Counted from the first letter of the stretch, positions 48,597-60,464 are shown. The stretch is DNA of 64,000 nucleotides from Dryococelus australis (GCA_029891345.1 CM057009.1:297942466-298006465), one strand, 5' to 3'. Translations and numbers: made by a program. Notes: generated by a model from the letters alone, not told the origin.

Positions 48597-49139
48597 GGCT
48601 CTTCAGTCCCTGATAATCAAGTGGAAGACCACATGGAAACACCTATGCAGAAGAAAAGCGACAGGCCAATGAAACATCAGTAAGAAGGTGATAGCGGACA
48701 GTGACACCAGTACATTTTGTAATGCTATCCATCTTAGTGTGAAAGTTTACTTGCTGTAGAAAACAGACATGCTAATTATTATACAGTTAGTAGAAATAAC
48801 TCATACTGTGTACTTTAAATAACATGCTTCATATTCCTAGTCTTGTGCTGAGCTGAAAATAGGATATAACACTTTGAACTAACCTATCTCCCAAAAGTAT
48901 TAAATCTTTGAAAAAAGGACCTATAATTTACATTTACGAAATATATCACCATTTTATTAGTAGGAAATTGTATCTTGAGAAGTTTTGAAAAATAACGTAA
49001 AGAGAAATGCGGTAACAGATTAATTTTAATCCGCATCCACGTTCCATTAATGAAATTGAATGCTAGCGCATTGAAATTTTCAAATGCTTTTTTTCCACAA
49101 TGCACTTTTTCACTATGGGCCCTTCTTTTTAAAACTCCT
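48597..49139. other. non-coding stretch
   Basis: AT-rich sequence between the DUF7869-like remnant and the 3' end of the LINE. Nothing is recognised. Confidence 0.5.
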
Positions 49140-49179
49140 CAGTTTAAAATTATATTTATTTTTGTATTTAATGCTTTAA

Positions 49180-49217
49180 GTGCCACCCAACAGTTACTAC
49201 TAATTACTGGATGGCAC
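49180..49217 (-). repeat. imperfect hairpin near the LINE 3' end
   Basis: GTGCCACCCAACAGT and ACTGGATGGCAC can pair with one mismatch and a small bulge. On the minus strand the hairpin lies just before the A-rich tail, where LINE 3' ends often carry a structure recognised by RT. Confidence 0.45.
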
Positions 49218-50094
49218 AGACATATAATATAAATATAAACAAGACAATACATAAAACACACAATACAGATACAAAACAAAACAAACAAAACAGACAAAAA
49301 CCCTCACCAGACAAAACAGAACGGATAACATAAAATAAGAATACTAAGGCAAACATAAGAAAACCTAGAAATATAATTATTTGGAATCACTTTAAAATTT
49401 ACAGCAGACTATAATGTTTGAACATCTCAGAAAACATTAAATTTTTACCTAAAAAGGGATCAAATTTACAAAAATATTTATTATAATGTAGCACATACCT
49501 ATTAAAAATATCTTTTGGGATGACAAAATTTCAAAAGTATTACTTATTCAATAACTATAGCTAGGGATCTTAAGGGCAACTAACTTGTTAATTACTGAAA
49601 AATTTATATGCAACAAAAATCCATTGACTATAAAAATAGCACATCATTCATATCGCGCTGAACCTTAATGGTTTGAGTGATGAATCTGCATAGTTAGATG
49701 CCATTATTAAATTCCTGGTTAACTGTAAATCTGGTAAATACGAGCTTAATTACATTTTTTGAATATTTTCTAACCTCTTTGTATTAGTAGATAATATAAA
49801 ATTCAAAATTACAGAACAATAATCAAGTTTAGATCTAACTAAAGCATAATATAAACACATTAATGAATCCGAAGATCAAGTAGTATAAGTTCTCAATTAA
49901 ATTAATCCAAGAGTCCGACTAGTATATCTAATAAAATGATTGTTAACATGATAGTGAAAATATCATTTAGAACCAAGTATAACCGATAAATCACATACAA
50001 ATTCAACTTTTTTATTGCTACGTTATTTACAAAATATTTATAATTGATGGGATTTGTTTATCTAGTAAATTACAGTTGACTAGTTTATCTAAAT

Positions 50095-50770
50095 TTAAAG
50101 ACATAGAGTTAGCATTACACCAATAAGTATTGACGTAATATTTTCTTGCAGAAGAACGCAGTCATGAATTTCTTTAATATTATTATAAATCTTAAAGTCG
50201 CCAGCAAACAGAAGAGCACAAGAATTATCTAAGACACTAACTATATCATTAATAAAAATATTAAAGCAATGGAGAGAGAGTTCCACCTTGCGAGACCCTG
50301 AAGAAACATGAAAAGGAGATGATAAAGAATTATCAATCTTTACTACAAATTTCCTATCATTAAAATAATTTGAGAACCACTGAGCATATGTATTATTGTA
50401 CTATTATTAGCAGTTTTTCCAAAATTACTGTATGCTGACAAGTATTGAAAGTTTTTTGTAGGTCAAAATAAATAACATCAATTTGATTCCTAGTTGTAAC
50501 TTTGTCATGAAGATCATTTACAAAATTAAAAAAATTAGTAGTTGTGTTTTTTCCTATTGGAAATCCATGTTGACAATTTTTAATTAAATTTTTTGTATAA
50601 AAATTAAGACATCTATGAATTATCTTATCAAAATAGGTGGGAAAAACTACATAAGAGTGATATGGGTCTATAGTTGTTCATGACCTGTTTGTTTCCTTTC
50701 TTATGAATAGGTACTATATTGGCTTGTTTCCATTATTAGATGATAAATTAATTTTTACCCTATAGTCTTT
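50095..50770 (-). pseudogene. LINE ORF2 reverse transcriptase fragment
   Basis: Motifs in order: [29 protein letters not shown], then QHGFPIGKNTTTNFFNFVND, VIYFDLQKTFNTCQH (normally D-F-S-K-A-F-D-T-V-x-H), and FNIFINDIVSVLDNSCAL followed by LFAGDFKIY (normally L-F-A-D-D-x-K-I-Y). The catalytic FADD has become FAGD. These words are typical of the Jockey/CR1 group. The last part of RT and any RNase H are not visible. Confidence 0.85.
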
Positions 50771-51199
50771 TTTCATTACTTAAACAAAATTCCAAAATTT
50801 ACAGGGATTGTTCTAGAGATTATTGTTGATGTTAGCTTGCCACTTTAATTTGTAGATTTTAATTTTTTTCTCTAACTAATCTCCTATATTGAGAAAAACA
50901 AGAATAATTATCATCACTCTTGCTTTTTTTATACAGTCTACAAAAGTGTTCTTTCTTTTTTAGTAATCTAATCAAATCCTTAATAAACCAAATTGGATAT
51001 TTACTTTTACCAACTTTTACCTTAGGTATGAACTATTCAATTAATATTTGAGAGTTTTTTGCTAAATACTCAACCATTAGATTAACACCATCCATTTGAA
51101 AAATGGGACTCCAATCAAAAGAATTGAACTCGTATACGAAGACAAATAATCACCTTTTGTATAGTTACTAATACTATGTGTAAAATTATGACTACCTTT

Positions 51200-51767
51200 A
51201 AAATACTCAAAATCTATGTTACAATGGCAAAATAATGCAGAATAGTAATTATCTTCTTCAACCTAAGGATCTGTAGATTTCCTAACATTTATATGAAAAT
51301 TGGAGAAAATCGAATCTAAAAATTCTGAAAAAGGTTTGGTGAAATTTAATTTGATCAAGATTGAGTAAACGCATTAGCTGTAAAAGAAGTTGACCTTTTT
51401 GTTTGATATAAAAGTGAGCAATATTCTGAGTATCGTTAGAGTGCCAATCTATGCCAGGTATACAATTAAACAATGTTTCAGTTACACATATTACAGGATA
51501 ATCGGTACTGTTAATATTTTGTGTAAAGGATAAAGACTTAGTTCAAAGACCCCTAATGTTTTAATAGTAAACACAAATGTCATCTTTCCTTGAAGACATT
51601 GTCTCGAAGTGTAGACACCTCTGTTTGCCCCAACATAGATTAAATAAGATAAGAAATTTATCAGCGCCTCCAGCCATCACAGGAGTATTTTGAGGAGGTT
51701 GAACATCAATTGTAGACTTGGCCAAGGTTTGAAGCACTGAATAGTTGCTCATTTTAAAGTATACCAT
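51200..51767 (-). pseudogene. LINE ORF2 endonuclease (APE-type) fragment
   Basis: At about 51480-51575 the minus strand reads YY-stop-NIRGL-stop-TKSLSFTQNI followed by DYPVICVTETLFNCIPGID. It matches the Y-Y-Q-N-x-R-G-L-R-T-K start and the V-I-C-x-T-E-T-W motif of APE endonucleases. The two stops stand where CAA (Gln) and CGA (Arg) are expected, each a single transition. The rest of the domain is too decayed to follow. Confidence 0.75.
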
Positions 51768-51943
51768 AGAATGGACTGATGAGACTGCCAGCCGGCCAAA
51801 AAAACAGTATTGAAGATTCCGTCAAAATGAGATTCTGCCATAGCAACATAAAATGAGGAGTAAGAGTCATATTTAGTTTTTAACTTTGCAACTTTCAAAT
51901 TAGAAACTTTTAATTCCTGATTAATATAGGTGACAATGTAATT

Positions 51944-52405
51944 TTATTCAACCTCTGGTGCAAAATGAGAAACCAATATTGCTTTCAATCGTGGTTTCAC
52001 TGCTTTAGGGACCGTTTTAATGTTTATGTTGTTCCATACACAAAGTTGTATTTGTTTATGCGCCACTGCCGGTTTGGGAAGCGGTGAACCAATTTCAGTT
52101 GAGGCCTTTGTGCTGCATCTACGAACCTCAATGTATGGATGAGACAGGCTGATCCTGAATTTTGTTTGTACGTGGTTGCGACGTGTCCTTACCATATGTT
52201 TTGCATCTTTGAGGCATTACAGAGTTAGATTCTTGGCTTTTACCTACTATCTCACTATAAGATTTTTAACACATGAACAGGCTTCACCGTCCACTGAACA
52301 CAGCGAAAACACGTTTCTACAGTTATCTCTAGAACTTTGAGCACTTTCAAACATGGCCTGTAACATATTGTCTCCTTTCAGGTTGCGAACCTCTTTAGTT
52401 AAAAC
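51944..52405 (-). pseudogene. LINE ORF1, C-terminal part
   Basis: Directly beyond the hAT insertion the frame resumes as KEVRNLKGDNMLQAMFESAQ, a coiled-coil-like helix. It continues with SSRDNCRNVFSLCSVDGEA and, in the next frame (51944-52195), with SHPYIEVRRCSTKASTEIGS and KAILVSHFAPEVE before a stop. The part after the PHD finger of a LINE ORF1 commonly mediates RNA binding or assembly. That role is inferred. Confidence 0.6.
52398..52405. repeat. left target-site duplication GTTAAAAC of the hAT element
   Basis: Identical to 54569-54576; 8 bp is the duplication size of hAT transposons. Confidence 0.88.
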
Positions 52406-54568
52406 TAGAGATGGGCCATTCGATAATTCGATACCTCGATACCCCTCGATACTGAGCCGTATCAAAAGTATTGAGTATCATGATGTGCAATTCGATACTT
52501 TTATTCAATATTTTTTATTGACACGTATATATGGCTTGGTCTGCCATTTTCCCTATTGTCATGAAGCAGCACTGTTTATTTTCGTCCTGCATTTACTAGT
52601 TTCGGAAAGCCCGTAAAGTGTCGTATTTATTTAATGATTCAGCTAATTATTTTGTATCGATGGCATAGAAACATGTAGAAAGGATTGCAATACAACTACA
52701 TGTATTCAGGAGTTGCAAATAGGAATTACGAACAGTAAGTCAAGCATGTATTGTAAATTATGTGTTTGAAAGTATGTATTGTAAATAACGTATTTTGAAT
52801 TGGTTATTAGAATGTTTAAAGGTACGTGGCCTAAAAAAAACACAATTAAACTCTGTTTTTCAGTGTAAATATAACACGTCTTTCGTATGAATACACGTCT
52901 TTTGTATGGAAAACGAACTTCACCAAAAATATTTACGTCCCGTTTTTAATATTCTAATTACCATACATACTACATATTTATCATGTTATCTTTCTGTGAG
53001 GTCAAAACTTGACTGGTTATATAATAATTTGAATGTTTGTTTCATACGTGCAAATTTTTCACTTGTCCAAAAATACAATATGTAATTAAAGATGATACAG
53101 TCTCATAAGAAGATGTGAAAAAAAAAACACTGTCTCATGAAAGATGCTAAACTAAAGTCTCTTACAACCCCATTCTATCCACTGGCAATAAAATTAATGG
53201 AGGCCCAAAAGTATGACTTTGCCATAACAAAAATAAGGTAGGTTGGAATTGTAACCTACATTGATCATAGCATTTGTTTGTTTACACTCATTGATTAAAT
53301 CTCCATGTTCGAAATGGTAAATTTGGGGAATTGGGGTTTAGGAATTTAGGGTGGATGGTTTCGAAGAACTTGTAACAGCGCTACATGCGACAAAGTTGGA
53401 AACTACAGGCTTGTGGATTTCAACGTTATTTTGTTTATCACCCTATCAATAAATAACTTTCTCCCAAGCATTTTTCACGTCTTGTGAATAACTGATCATA
53501 TTTCTTTCTAGCCGATATCAATCTTCTCATTATTTCTTTGCTCCCTGCAATCAACAATCCATTTCAAATAACAACCGATGACCTGTTTTTTAGCAAATTT
53601 AATACAACATAATAACTTTATTTAAAATAATTTAATGTAGGTCCCTGATTTTCCATTTTTTACGTACATGTATTGTGCAGCGTTTCATGAACAGTAAATA
53701 CAGACGTTTTCCACCAAAATGTGGAACATAAAACATAAATAAACAACAACAGACAATTTTACGAATCTATTTGGGGATTTAGTGTGCTACTTCACCTCAG
53801 TAAATTTCAATCATAAATCCCCAAATATTTAGGGGCTAAACTTGGTCACGTAGATGATTTAGTAACATAAATAAATAATCTTGTTGCCATTTCGGACACG
53901 GCTACTGACAGAGCAGCTGTTGCGAAAGGATATATTGTTGCTACATTTCTAGAACTGTCAAAATTGAGTCAACTTATGTTTGGTATTCTGAATGCCAGTA
54001 CATTTTTTTTTCTACATGCCATTTGTGTTTACAACCGGTATTTCATATTTATTTTACATGTTTGGTGTGTGCACAATCTGTGAAAACAACCAATGAAAAA
54101 CAATAAACAGAATAATAAAGATATCTTACTTCCGGTAACAGAAGAATTGCTATTGTTTTTTATACCATTCCCACATTTCCTCTAGCTGAATTAATCAAGA
54201 AAAAAATTTAATGCTTGTTTTTGTAAATAAAAGTTATTAAGTTTTCTTAGTTCGAAAATTGACATGCCTGATATTTTTTTTTAGTATCACATAAGTATTT
54301 ATAATTTTTTAACACTTGACAGGCCTACTGCGAAGTTATATAAATTTCCAATTTGTTTCCATCATCTGTAATATTATCTTACATGATTTCTCTTTGATTT
54401 TAAACTTTATCATAAATTTGGTTGAAAACAATGAAAATGTAGTTTACAAACATTTGATTGCATTATTGAAAATTTTTTACTCAAGAGTATCGAGTATCAA
54501 AAGTATCGAGGGTATCAAGCTGAAAACTAAGTATCGAGTATCAAAAACATGGTATCATCCCACCCCTA
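52406..54568. mobile_element. non-autonomous hAT element with 8-bp duplication
   Basis: The ends TAGAGATGGGC (52406) and, inverted, TAGGGGTGGGA (54568) are typical hAT termini. GTTAAAAC flanks the element exactly on both sides (52398-52405 and 54569-54576). Both subterminal regions are full of TCGATAC/GTATCGA words. The 2.16 kb interior is AT-rich and has no recognisable transposase, so the element depended on another copy. It lies inside ORF1 of the LINE. Confidence 0.88.
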
Positions 54569-54576
54569 GTTAAAAC
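54569..54576. repeat. right target-site duplication GTTAAAAC of the hAT element
   Basis: Identical to 52398-52405. Taking out the element and one copy restores the LINE ORF1 reading frame across the site. Confidence 0.88.
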
Positions 54577-54970
54577 ATCTATTTTATTACAGAGTACCTC
54601 AAACACTGATTTTAAGCTAGGATCCATATTTTCAGATAATTTCGTAGAAGCTTCTTCTTGATTAACTGACTCGCTGTCAACTAACGCAACTTTCAATGCA
54701 TAATTTTTCTGACCAGAATTAATAGTTTTTTTCTACTGCACTACTAGTTTTTGTACTCTTTCGTGGTGAAAAGCTTAACACTGTAGACACACCACTACAT
54801 TTACCACAGACGTAGCCCTCAGGTTCACAAGTCAATGTCATGCACTGAGTATGGAATGGTGTTGCACACGGCCCGGAACACCTTACCAATTTATGTTTTT
54901 CATAGAAAGTTTTCCCACAAATATTACACAAATTCGAACTTGGGGGCATATGAAAACCCCTAAAGTCCAC
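54577..54970 (-). pseudogene. LINE ORF1, N-terminal part with PHD finger
   Basis: It starts MDFRGFHMPPSSN and then carries LCNICGKTF...KLVRCSGPC and PFHTQCMTLTCEPE, followed by VCGKC. The spacing is C-x2-C-x12-C-x3-C-x4-H-x2-C then C-x2-C, a PHD finger with all eight ligands present. After a frameshift near 54720 the ORF continues through KVALVDSESVNQEEAS to KIDVLT, where the hAT element is inserted. PHD fingers in ORF1 are known in CR1/Jockey-type LINEs. Confidence 0.75.
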
Positions 54971-55010
54971 GATTTCTGACTTTGGTTACATTTGTACTGA
55001 TTAAGACAAC

Positions 55011-55500
55011 AGAGATGATTCTCGAGATACTTTACTAGTGGCCAATGCTGCACATTCGGTAACCTTTTAGCATAATGATGAGATACATGATTTATTGAGT
55101 AAGTTGGGAAATTGCTTCAAATCATTGGTTAGCTGCAGCATTTTATCAACAACTGTTGGGTCACATCACTTCTGAGGAAAATGGGCTGCCTGAGTCCTCG
55201 TTAAGTTTGATAGTGCTCTACAATTATAGCTTTTGATGGTTCAGCCTGTTTCATTCCACAAGGACCTGGTAAACTCAACAGGAAGACAGGGACTTCTCCA
55301 CAAATTAGGGAATTAGCGCAAGTCCTGGATTCTATATATCTAATGGAAGGTTGACTCTTTTCAGGCAGAAATACCCAACATTACTTTTTAGCTTACATCA
55401 CTTGCCTAATCTAAGCCATGAACACAACTTCAACCAGCACCCTGGGATTCAGACTTTGCAAGGAATCATTAAGGAAAGATTTTGGACTTTGTGTTGTATC
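55011..55500. other. non-coding stretch before element H
   Basis: No gene is recognised. Part may be the undefined LTR of element H. Confidence 0.4.
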
Positions 55501-55904
55501 CTTGACCCGGATGGTCAAGGACAGTGTGTGTGTCATGGTGGTGGTCAGCTAATGTAAGTCAGGTGGAGAGTCCCAATACAACAAGATGACAGTGGCAAAA
55601 CTGTATGTTGGGTGGTAATGTTTTGGGAAATCTGAGTCTGAATGTTATTTGAATGGTAATTCATAACGGAAATGTCTCTACACAAGGGGCAAGGCGGCAA
55701 TGAAAATGGTGATACATGGCATGCATGAGTGCACAACCACGTGAAACCACCGGAACAACTGAACTTCACATACTCAAATTCGTGGTTTTGGTGGAAAGTC
55801 CGTTTCAATTATTATCTCAGTTTGAGCGGACAAACAAGTTGCAGTGATGAGAGCAAAATTGATTTTATTGATTTACTTGCTCAGTAACCAGTCAGACGAG
55901 GCCA

Positions 55905-56515
55905 TCCTAACCTTTGAAAAGCTGGTGTCCGGGTGGAAATATTAAGGTTTAGTGCATGCATTCAAACGACATTTCAAACATAGAGTGAATGCGATATTTG
56001 AATGCTTCAAGTTCAACTCCTAAGTGCAGCAACCTGGGGAAATGGCAGAAACCTTTATTTGTGCACTACACAACTTTGTGGAATCATGCGAGTATGGCTC
56101 GCTTAAAGGGGAACTAATGCGTGACAGAATCGTTGTAGGCATGCACAATGCAGCAGTAAGTGAAAAGATGCTACTCCAAGGGCAACTGGCATTACAGGAG
56201 GCCATCAAAGTTTGCTGGCAAAGTGAACTGTTGTTGTCACAGTCGTTACAGTTGCGGGAGCCGCATCAGGATAAATTTAATCTAGTTCAAGAATCAAAAG
56301 GTGGGGAAATGTCCTAGTTGTAACTGTCTCACATGCATGGAAGCCAGGGACATTAAGATACAATGGTTCAGCACCGAGGTTCAGAATTCAATTACAGACA
56401 AGTCAGTAAAGACTAGTTTTTCCACCAGAAAAGTGACAGGTGTCGTAACTGTGGCCGAGAGCACATCAGAAATAATTGTTCAGCAGACAAGTGGGCCACT
56501 ATTCTAGGATGTGCT
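55905..56515 (+). pseudogene. gag of element H with CCHC zinc knuckle
   Basis: FKRHFKHRVNAIFECFKFNS leads into QQPGEMAETFICALHNF, CEYGSLKGELMRDRIVVGMH and LALQEAIKVCWQSELLLSQS, the same capsid region as in G. After a frameshift, CRNCGREHIRNNCSADKW is a nucleocapsid-type zinc knuckle. In G the corresponding knuckle is more decayed. Confidence 0.82.
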
Positions 56516-56548
56516 GATCTAAGAAAATGGTACAACATTGTTAGCAAA

Positions 56549-56820
56549 ATGTCAGATTCCGATGATACGGACTTTATTGTGGGAAAATTTGCGAATAGTT
56601 CACTGTGTCAGGGTCTTCAGCCGAACCAATTAAGGGTGGCTATTGAAAATTTGGAGCGCGGTACGATAAAATTCATAGTTGACACTGGTGAGGACATTAC
56701 ATATTTCCCTAGTGCGGTTCTTGAGACATCATCTCTGGTAATAGAACCTTGTACCAACAGAGTATGTGGGGCCGGATGGACCGGTTGTTGATGTTGTAGG
56801 TTCAAAGCAACTGACATTCT
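56549..56820 (+). pseudogene. aspartic protease of element H
   Basis: The frame gives TIKFIVDTGEDITYFP, where DTGA is DTGE, and then PVVDVVGSKQLTF after a shift. It corresponds to the G protease at 37021-37356. The catalytic Asp is kept. Confidence 0.75.
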
Positions 56821-56994
56821 GCCCTAGCGGAAAGGACACAAACGAATGAAAGTGTACTTTACAAACAAGCTACTTAACCTTTTACTAGGAAAGGATACAC
56901 TTCGAGTGCTGGAAATTGTTAAGGTGGTACAGAGGGCCAATGCAGAGGTTGAATTTCCCAGTGTGTGTAAGGGCTTGGGCAAATTAGAGGGTGA

Positions 56995-57660
56995 AATGGA
57001 ACTATATCGCTGAAAAGATGCAAAACCATTTGCGCTTACAGCACCTAGAAAGGTTCTGCTACCATTGCTGGGGAAAGTAAAGCAAGAATTAAAACAAATG
57101 GTGCAGCTTGATGTCATCACCCTATTGGAGAGCCCCACCTGATTCTGCACGCCAATGGTGGTGGTGGCAAAAGATGATGGGGTCAGAATTTGCTGCAACT
57201 TTTTTGAACTAAATAAGTATGTACAACGTCTAGTTTACCTTATCTATAACGTTCAGTACATACTAGATCTGATCAATGGGCCAACGTACTTAGTAAAATT
57301 GATGCTAAATCTGATTTTTACCAGGTGCCCCTTAGTGCACGTAGTCAAAATCTGACCACATTCTTCACACCGTTTGGGCGGTTTATGTATAAATGACTGC
57401 CATTCGGACTCAAGGCAGTGCCAGAATATTTTAGTTGTGAAACTGTACGAGTATTGGAGGGAATGCCAAATTTGTTGCAGCATGTCAATGAGATCTTAGT
57501 ATTTGGGGAAATAGTGGAACATGATGAGACAGTCCTACAGGTGCTGGCTAGGTACAACGAGCATGGTATTACTATAAACATGTCGAAGAGTGAGTTTTGT
57601 GTGAGTAAAGTTACATTCCTGGGCATGAGGTTTCAACAAAGGGCATATCAGTACAGCATG
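56995..57660 (+). pseudogene. reverse transcriptase of element H
   Basis: Words from three frames include VRICCNFFELNKYVQRLVYL, NLIFTRCPLV, LPFGLKAVPEYFSCETVRVL and LLQHVNEILVFGEIVEHDET. The catalytic VDD box reads VNE, so activity is lost. GITINMSKSEFCVSKVTFLG marks the end of the palm. Stops and shifts are numerous. Confidence 0.8.
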
Positions 57661-57669
57661 GGAGATTGA

Positions 57670-58310
57670 AAGCTTTTGTCGAATTTTCTTCACCCAGTGA
57701 CAAAGCTGAATTACAGCGCTTCCTGGGCATGGTCAATTATGTAAGTAGCTTTATACCGAACAAGAGTCAGCTATTAAAGCCCCTAAATGAGCTACTAGAA
57801 TAGAAGCAAGAATTCTGATGAAGGAGGGATCAACAGTTAGCCTTTCAGTCTGTGAAGAATATGATGCTTTTAAGCCCCATATCTGGCTCACTTTGATATG
57901 AATAAACACATGGTTGTGAGTGCAGACAGCTCTTCTTATGGGTTAGGGTGCATGTTGTTTCAAGAAGATGTAAAACAACATGAGGTAGTGTGCTATGCAT
58001 CTCGAGTGCTGACAAAAACAGAATGTAGGTACACTCAAATTGAAAAAGAGGCACTTGCTCTCACACATGGGCTTATGAGAAGCTTCAGGAATATGCATTA
58101 GGCTTGCCCATTATTTGGAGACTGACCATAAACCACTGGTACAAATTTTGATATCTAAAGATATTGATGAACTAACACCCATGCTGCAGCATTTTAGATT
58201 ATGGTTGATGAGATATAACTATGCAGTAGAGTATTACTGGGTCAACAGTTCATAGTAGTAGATTATTTGTTGAGGAATCTAATTAATTCATAGTGATAAA
58301 GCATGCGAGG
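57670..58310 (+). pseudogene. RT thumb and RNase H of element H
   Basis: KAELQRFLGMVNYVSSFIPN is the thumb. RNase H words are MNKHMVVSADSSSYGLGCML (first Asp), RYTQIEKEALALTHGL (catalytic Glu) and ETDHKPLVQIL-like words after a shift. The region ends in a short decayed tail just before the Copia LTR at 58355. Confidence 0.8.
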
Positions 58311-58354
58311 AATTGGCAGCAGAGATACCAGTACACGCGAATATGGTGATCAGC

Positions 58355-58517
58355 TATTATAATTCGATTTACTAAGGTGGTTGTTTCAAATAAAATTCTC
58401 ATTATTTACATAACACATATATTGTGGTACATCTCTATGACGCCACTGCTATTCACTGACTTGTGTTTGCCAACATCTGCATATAACATATAAAACATGA
58501 ACATTCAAATTGGGACA
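58355..58517 (-). repeat. 3' LTR of the Copia element
   Basis: Starts TATTATAATT on the plus strand and probably ends AATTGGGACA at 58517. On the minus strand it begins TGTCCCAATT after the purine-rich TTGAGCAGGAT. The other end is TA rather than CA, so the termini are TG...TA. It is 163 bases, short but within the Copia range. Confidence 0.7.
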
Positions 58518-58610
58518 ATCCTGCTCAAGTCACACAAGTAAAAAAAAATAAAACTTAAGTCTTTCATAACATTTTGACTTGTTTCAAAGCAGGAAAACCT
58601 AGAGAACAGA

Positions 58611-59171
58611 TTACTTTAAATTTAACTGATTTCTGAAAAGTTTACACTTTAATTGGTAAAGGGCCTTTGTTATGATGTCAGCAGTATTATTTTCCAAACT
58701 AACGTAGTTGATTTTGATTCTCTTTTTATCTACTAAATTTTTTAAATAGTGAAATTTAATGTCTATATGGCGTGAATGCCTACTGTTCTCAAAACTCTTT
58801 TCCATATCAATGGCACTTTGATTGCCTGTTTGAACTGGTGTGCTTGTTGCAGAATGGAGATCTTGAAGCACTCCCTAGAGATATACCAAATCACATGCTG
58901 CTGTAGCACAAGGAATGTATTCTGCTTCTGCTGTAGATAAAGCTACAGTTCCTTGTTTTCTAGATCCCCAAAAAACTGTATTTTTGCCACGGAGGAGGAC
59001 ACAGCCGCTTACACTTTTTCTATCAAGCTTGTCTCCTGCCCAATCGGAATCACTATAGCAGACTAACTTATCATCTGCACTAGATTTGAAAGTTAGGCAG
59101 ACTGAGTATGATATGTCAGGCCTACTGATAGTTGCAACATACATAAGTGAGCCAATTAGTTGCCGAAACAT
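58611..59171 (-). pseudogene. Copia RNase H
   Basis: FRQLIGSLMYVATISRPDIS joins RT to RNase H. CYSDSDWAGDKLDRKSVSGC holds the first Asp, VALSTAEAEYI the catalytic Glu, and after a stop at 58875 the words TGNQSAIDMEKSF (usually D-N-Q-S-A) and NTADIITKAL (A-D-I-L-T-K) close the domain. It is nearly complete. Confidence 0.88.
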
Positions 59172-59177
59172 GAACTT

Positions 59178-59910
59178 TTAATTGACAGGTTCTTCAGTGT
59201 CAACTTGGAAATCACATACCATGGGAGTGTTCACTCCTTTGCAAAGAATCATGTCGAATTTAGAAAGAATTTCGATGATGAAACTACTCTGAGAAATTTT
59301 TACTTCATCCCCATCATTTACAATCATTGTTCCTAGAAACTCACTAAAAATCCCCATTTCTTTCGCTTTGAACTCACCTTTCAGAAGGCTTATCCAGTTT
59401 TCTACTTCTATTTTCTCTCCTGTTATGAGCATGTCATCAACCCAAATGATAAGCCAGACATTCTCACCAATGTAAAGGCAAAAGTCACAGGCAGTGTTCC
59501 CTTCATACCATGAGTCTCCATGAAGTTGTTAAATCTCTCGTTCCATTTCCTAGGTGCTGAGCGCAGACCATACAGACTTCTCTTAAACTTGAGCACTTTA
59601 CCTGGTTCGTTCTTGACTCCATCAAGAGTTTTGATGTAAATGTTATCATCCACGTACCCATTCAGGAAGGCTGTAGGAATGTCAAGTTGTTGAATTTCCC
59701 ATTTTATCAATACTGCAATAGATATCAGGAGAAGAATAGTGGCAATCTTGCCACTGGTGCGTACACATTGTTCACTGGCTCTTCTTGAAACCCTTTTGCG
59801 ACTAGTCTTGCCTTCTTTAGGCCATCCTTGTTTGTCTTGAAAATCCATTGTTTCAATTGCCTTTTCTCCTGGAGGTAGTACTGTTGATGTCCACGTTTGA
59901 TGTTGTTCAA
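59178..59910 (-). pseudogene. Copia reverse transcriptase
   Basis: Words in order: QWIFKTNKDGLKKARLVAKG, IQQLDIPTAFLNGYVDDNIY (Q-L-D-V-x-T-A-F-L-N-G), FKRSLYGLRSAPRKWNERFN (K-x-L-Y-G-L-K-Q-A-P-R-x-W), then, across a frameshift at about 59430, WVDDMLITGEKIE. The VDD pair of the catalytic box is intact. KGEFKAKEMG and QSSFIIEILSKFDM complete the domain. Confidence 0.88.
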
Positions 59911-59969
59911 GGGCTTTTATTTGACTTTATATTGCTTCTTCCCATCCATTGCCAAGTTTGATAGCATCC

Positions 59970-60464
59970 TCATTGTCTTGTGGTTCTCCAGCATATAAGC
60001 AGTACCATATACAGTTCATATTCTTGTAGAAGAGAAGGCTTTTTGACAGCTCTATTTTGTTTGCACCTTTTGTTCTTTTCTTTGTCTGGGTCTTTAAAGC
60101 CAATGAATTCCTTGTCACTTTCTTCGCTGGACTGTTGTGGTGCACCATGTCTGGTTACTTCTTTGGTTCCATACTCTTCTGTGTCAGTTTTTACTTCTGT
60201 ACTATCTTTTCCTTTTAAATGTTCATTTTCTTCCTCAATGTTGATACCTTGATACCGTGCCATATCATTTGCAACTTCTATGTTTGACACATTGAAAGCG
60301 ACATCTCTCAAACTGACAATCTTGTCCTTCAATGGGTCCCATAGACGATATCCACCACCTGAATATCCGACCATTATCTTTGATTTTGCACGGGGCTCCA
60401 GTTTGTTTTTTCGTAGTAACTTCAGCATATAAGCCTGTGAGCCAAATACCCTTAGTTTGGACAA
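59970..60464 (-). pseudogene. Copia integrase C-terminal region and linker to RT
   Basis: SKLRVFGSQAYMLKLLRKN and KSKIMVGYSGGGYRLWDP match the L-R-x-F-G-x-x-A-Y and G-Y-x-x-x-x-K-x-Y-R-x-W blocks that follow the Copia integrase core. An acidic Ser/Glu/Lys-rich linker then precedes RT. The frame is open over 164 codons. Confidence 0.8.

Larger units (their letters stand above)
49140..55010 (-). mobile_element. Jockey/CR1-like LINE, interrupted by a hAT element
   Basis: On the minus strand: ORF1 with PHD finger, APE-type endonuclease, RT, then a 3' tail with a short hairpin and an A-rich TAAATACAAAAATAAATAT end near 49150. Removing the inserted 52406-54568 segment gives about 3.7 kb of LINE, shorter than usual, so internal losses are likely. 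Both borders are approximate and no target duplication was found. Confidence 0.8.
55500..58354 (+). mobile_element. Ty3/Gypsy retrotransposon H (same family as G)
   Basis: In plus orientation: a possible LTR end and PBS (TCA then TGGTGGTGGTCAGC at 55536), gag, CCHC knuckle, protease, RT and RNase H, aligning with element G throughout. At 58354 the sequence is cut by the Copia element. Any 3' remainder should lie beyond the window. Many stops and frameshifts make it inactive. Confidence 0.85.
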
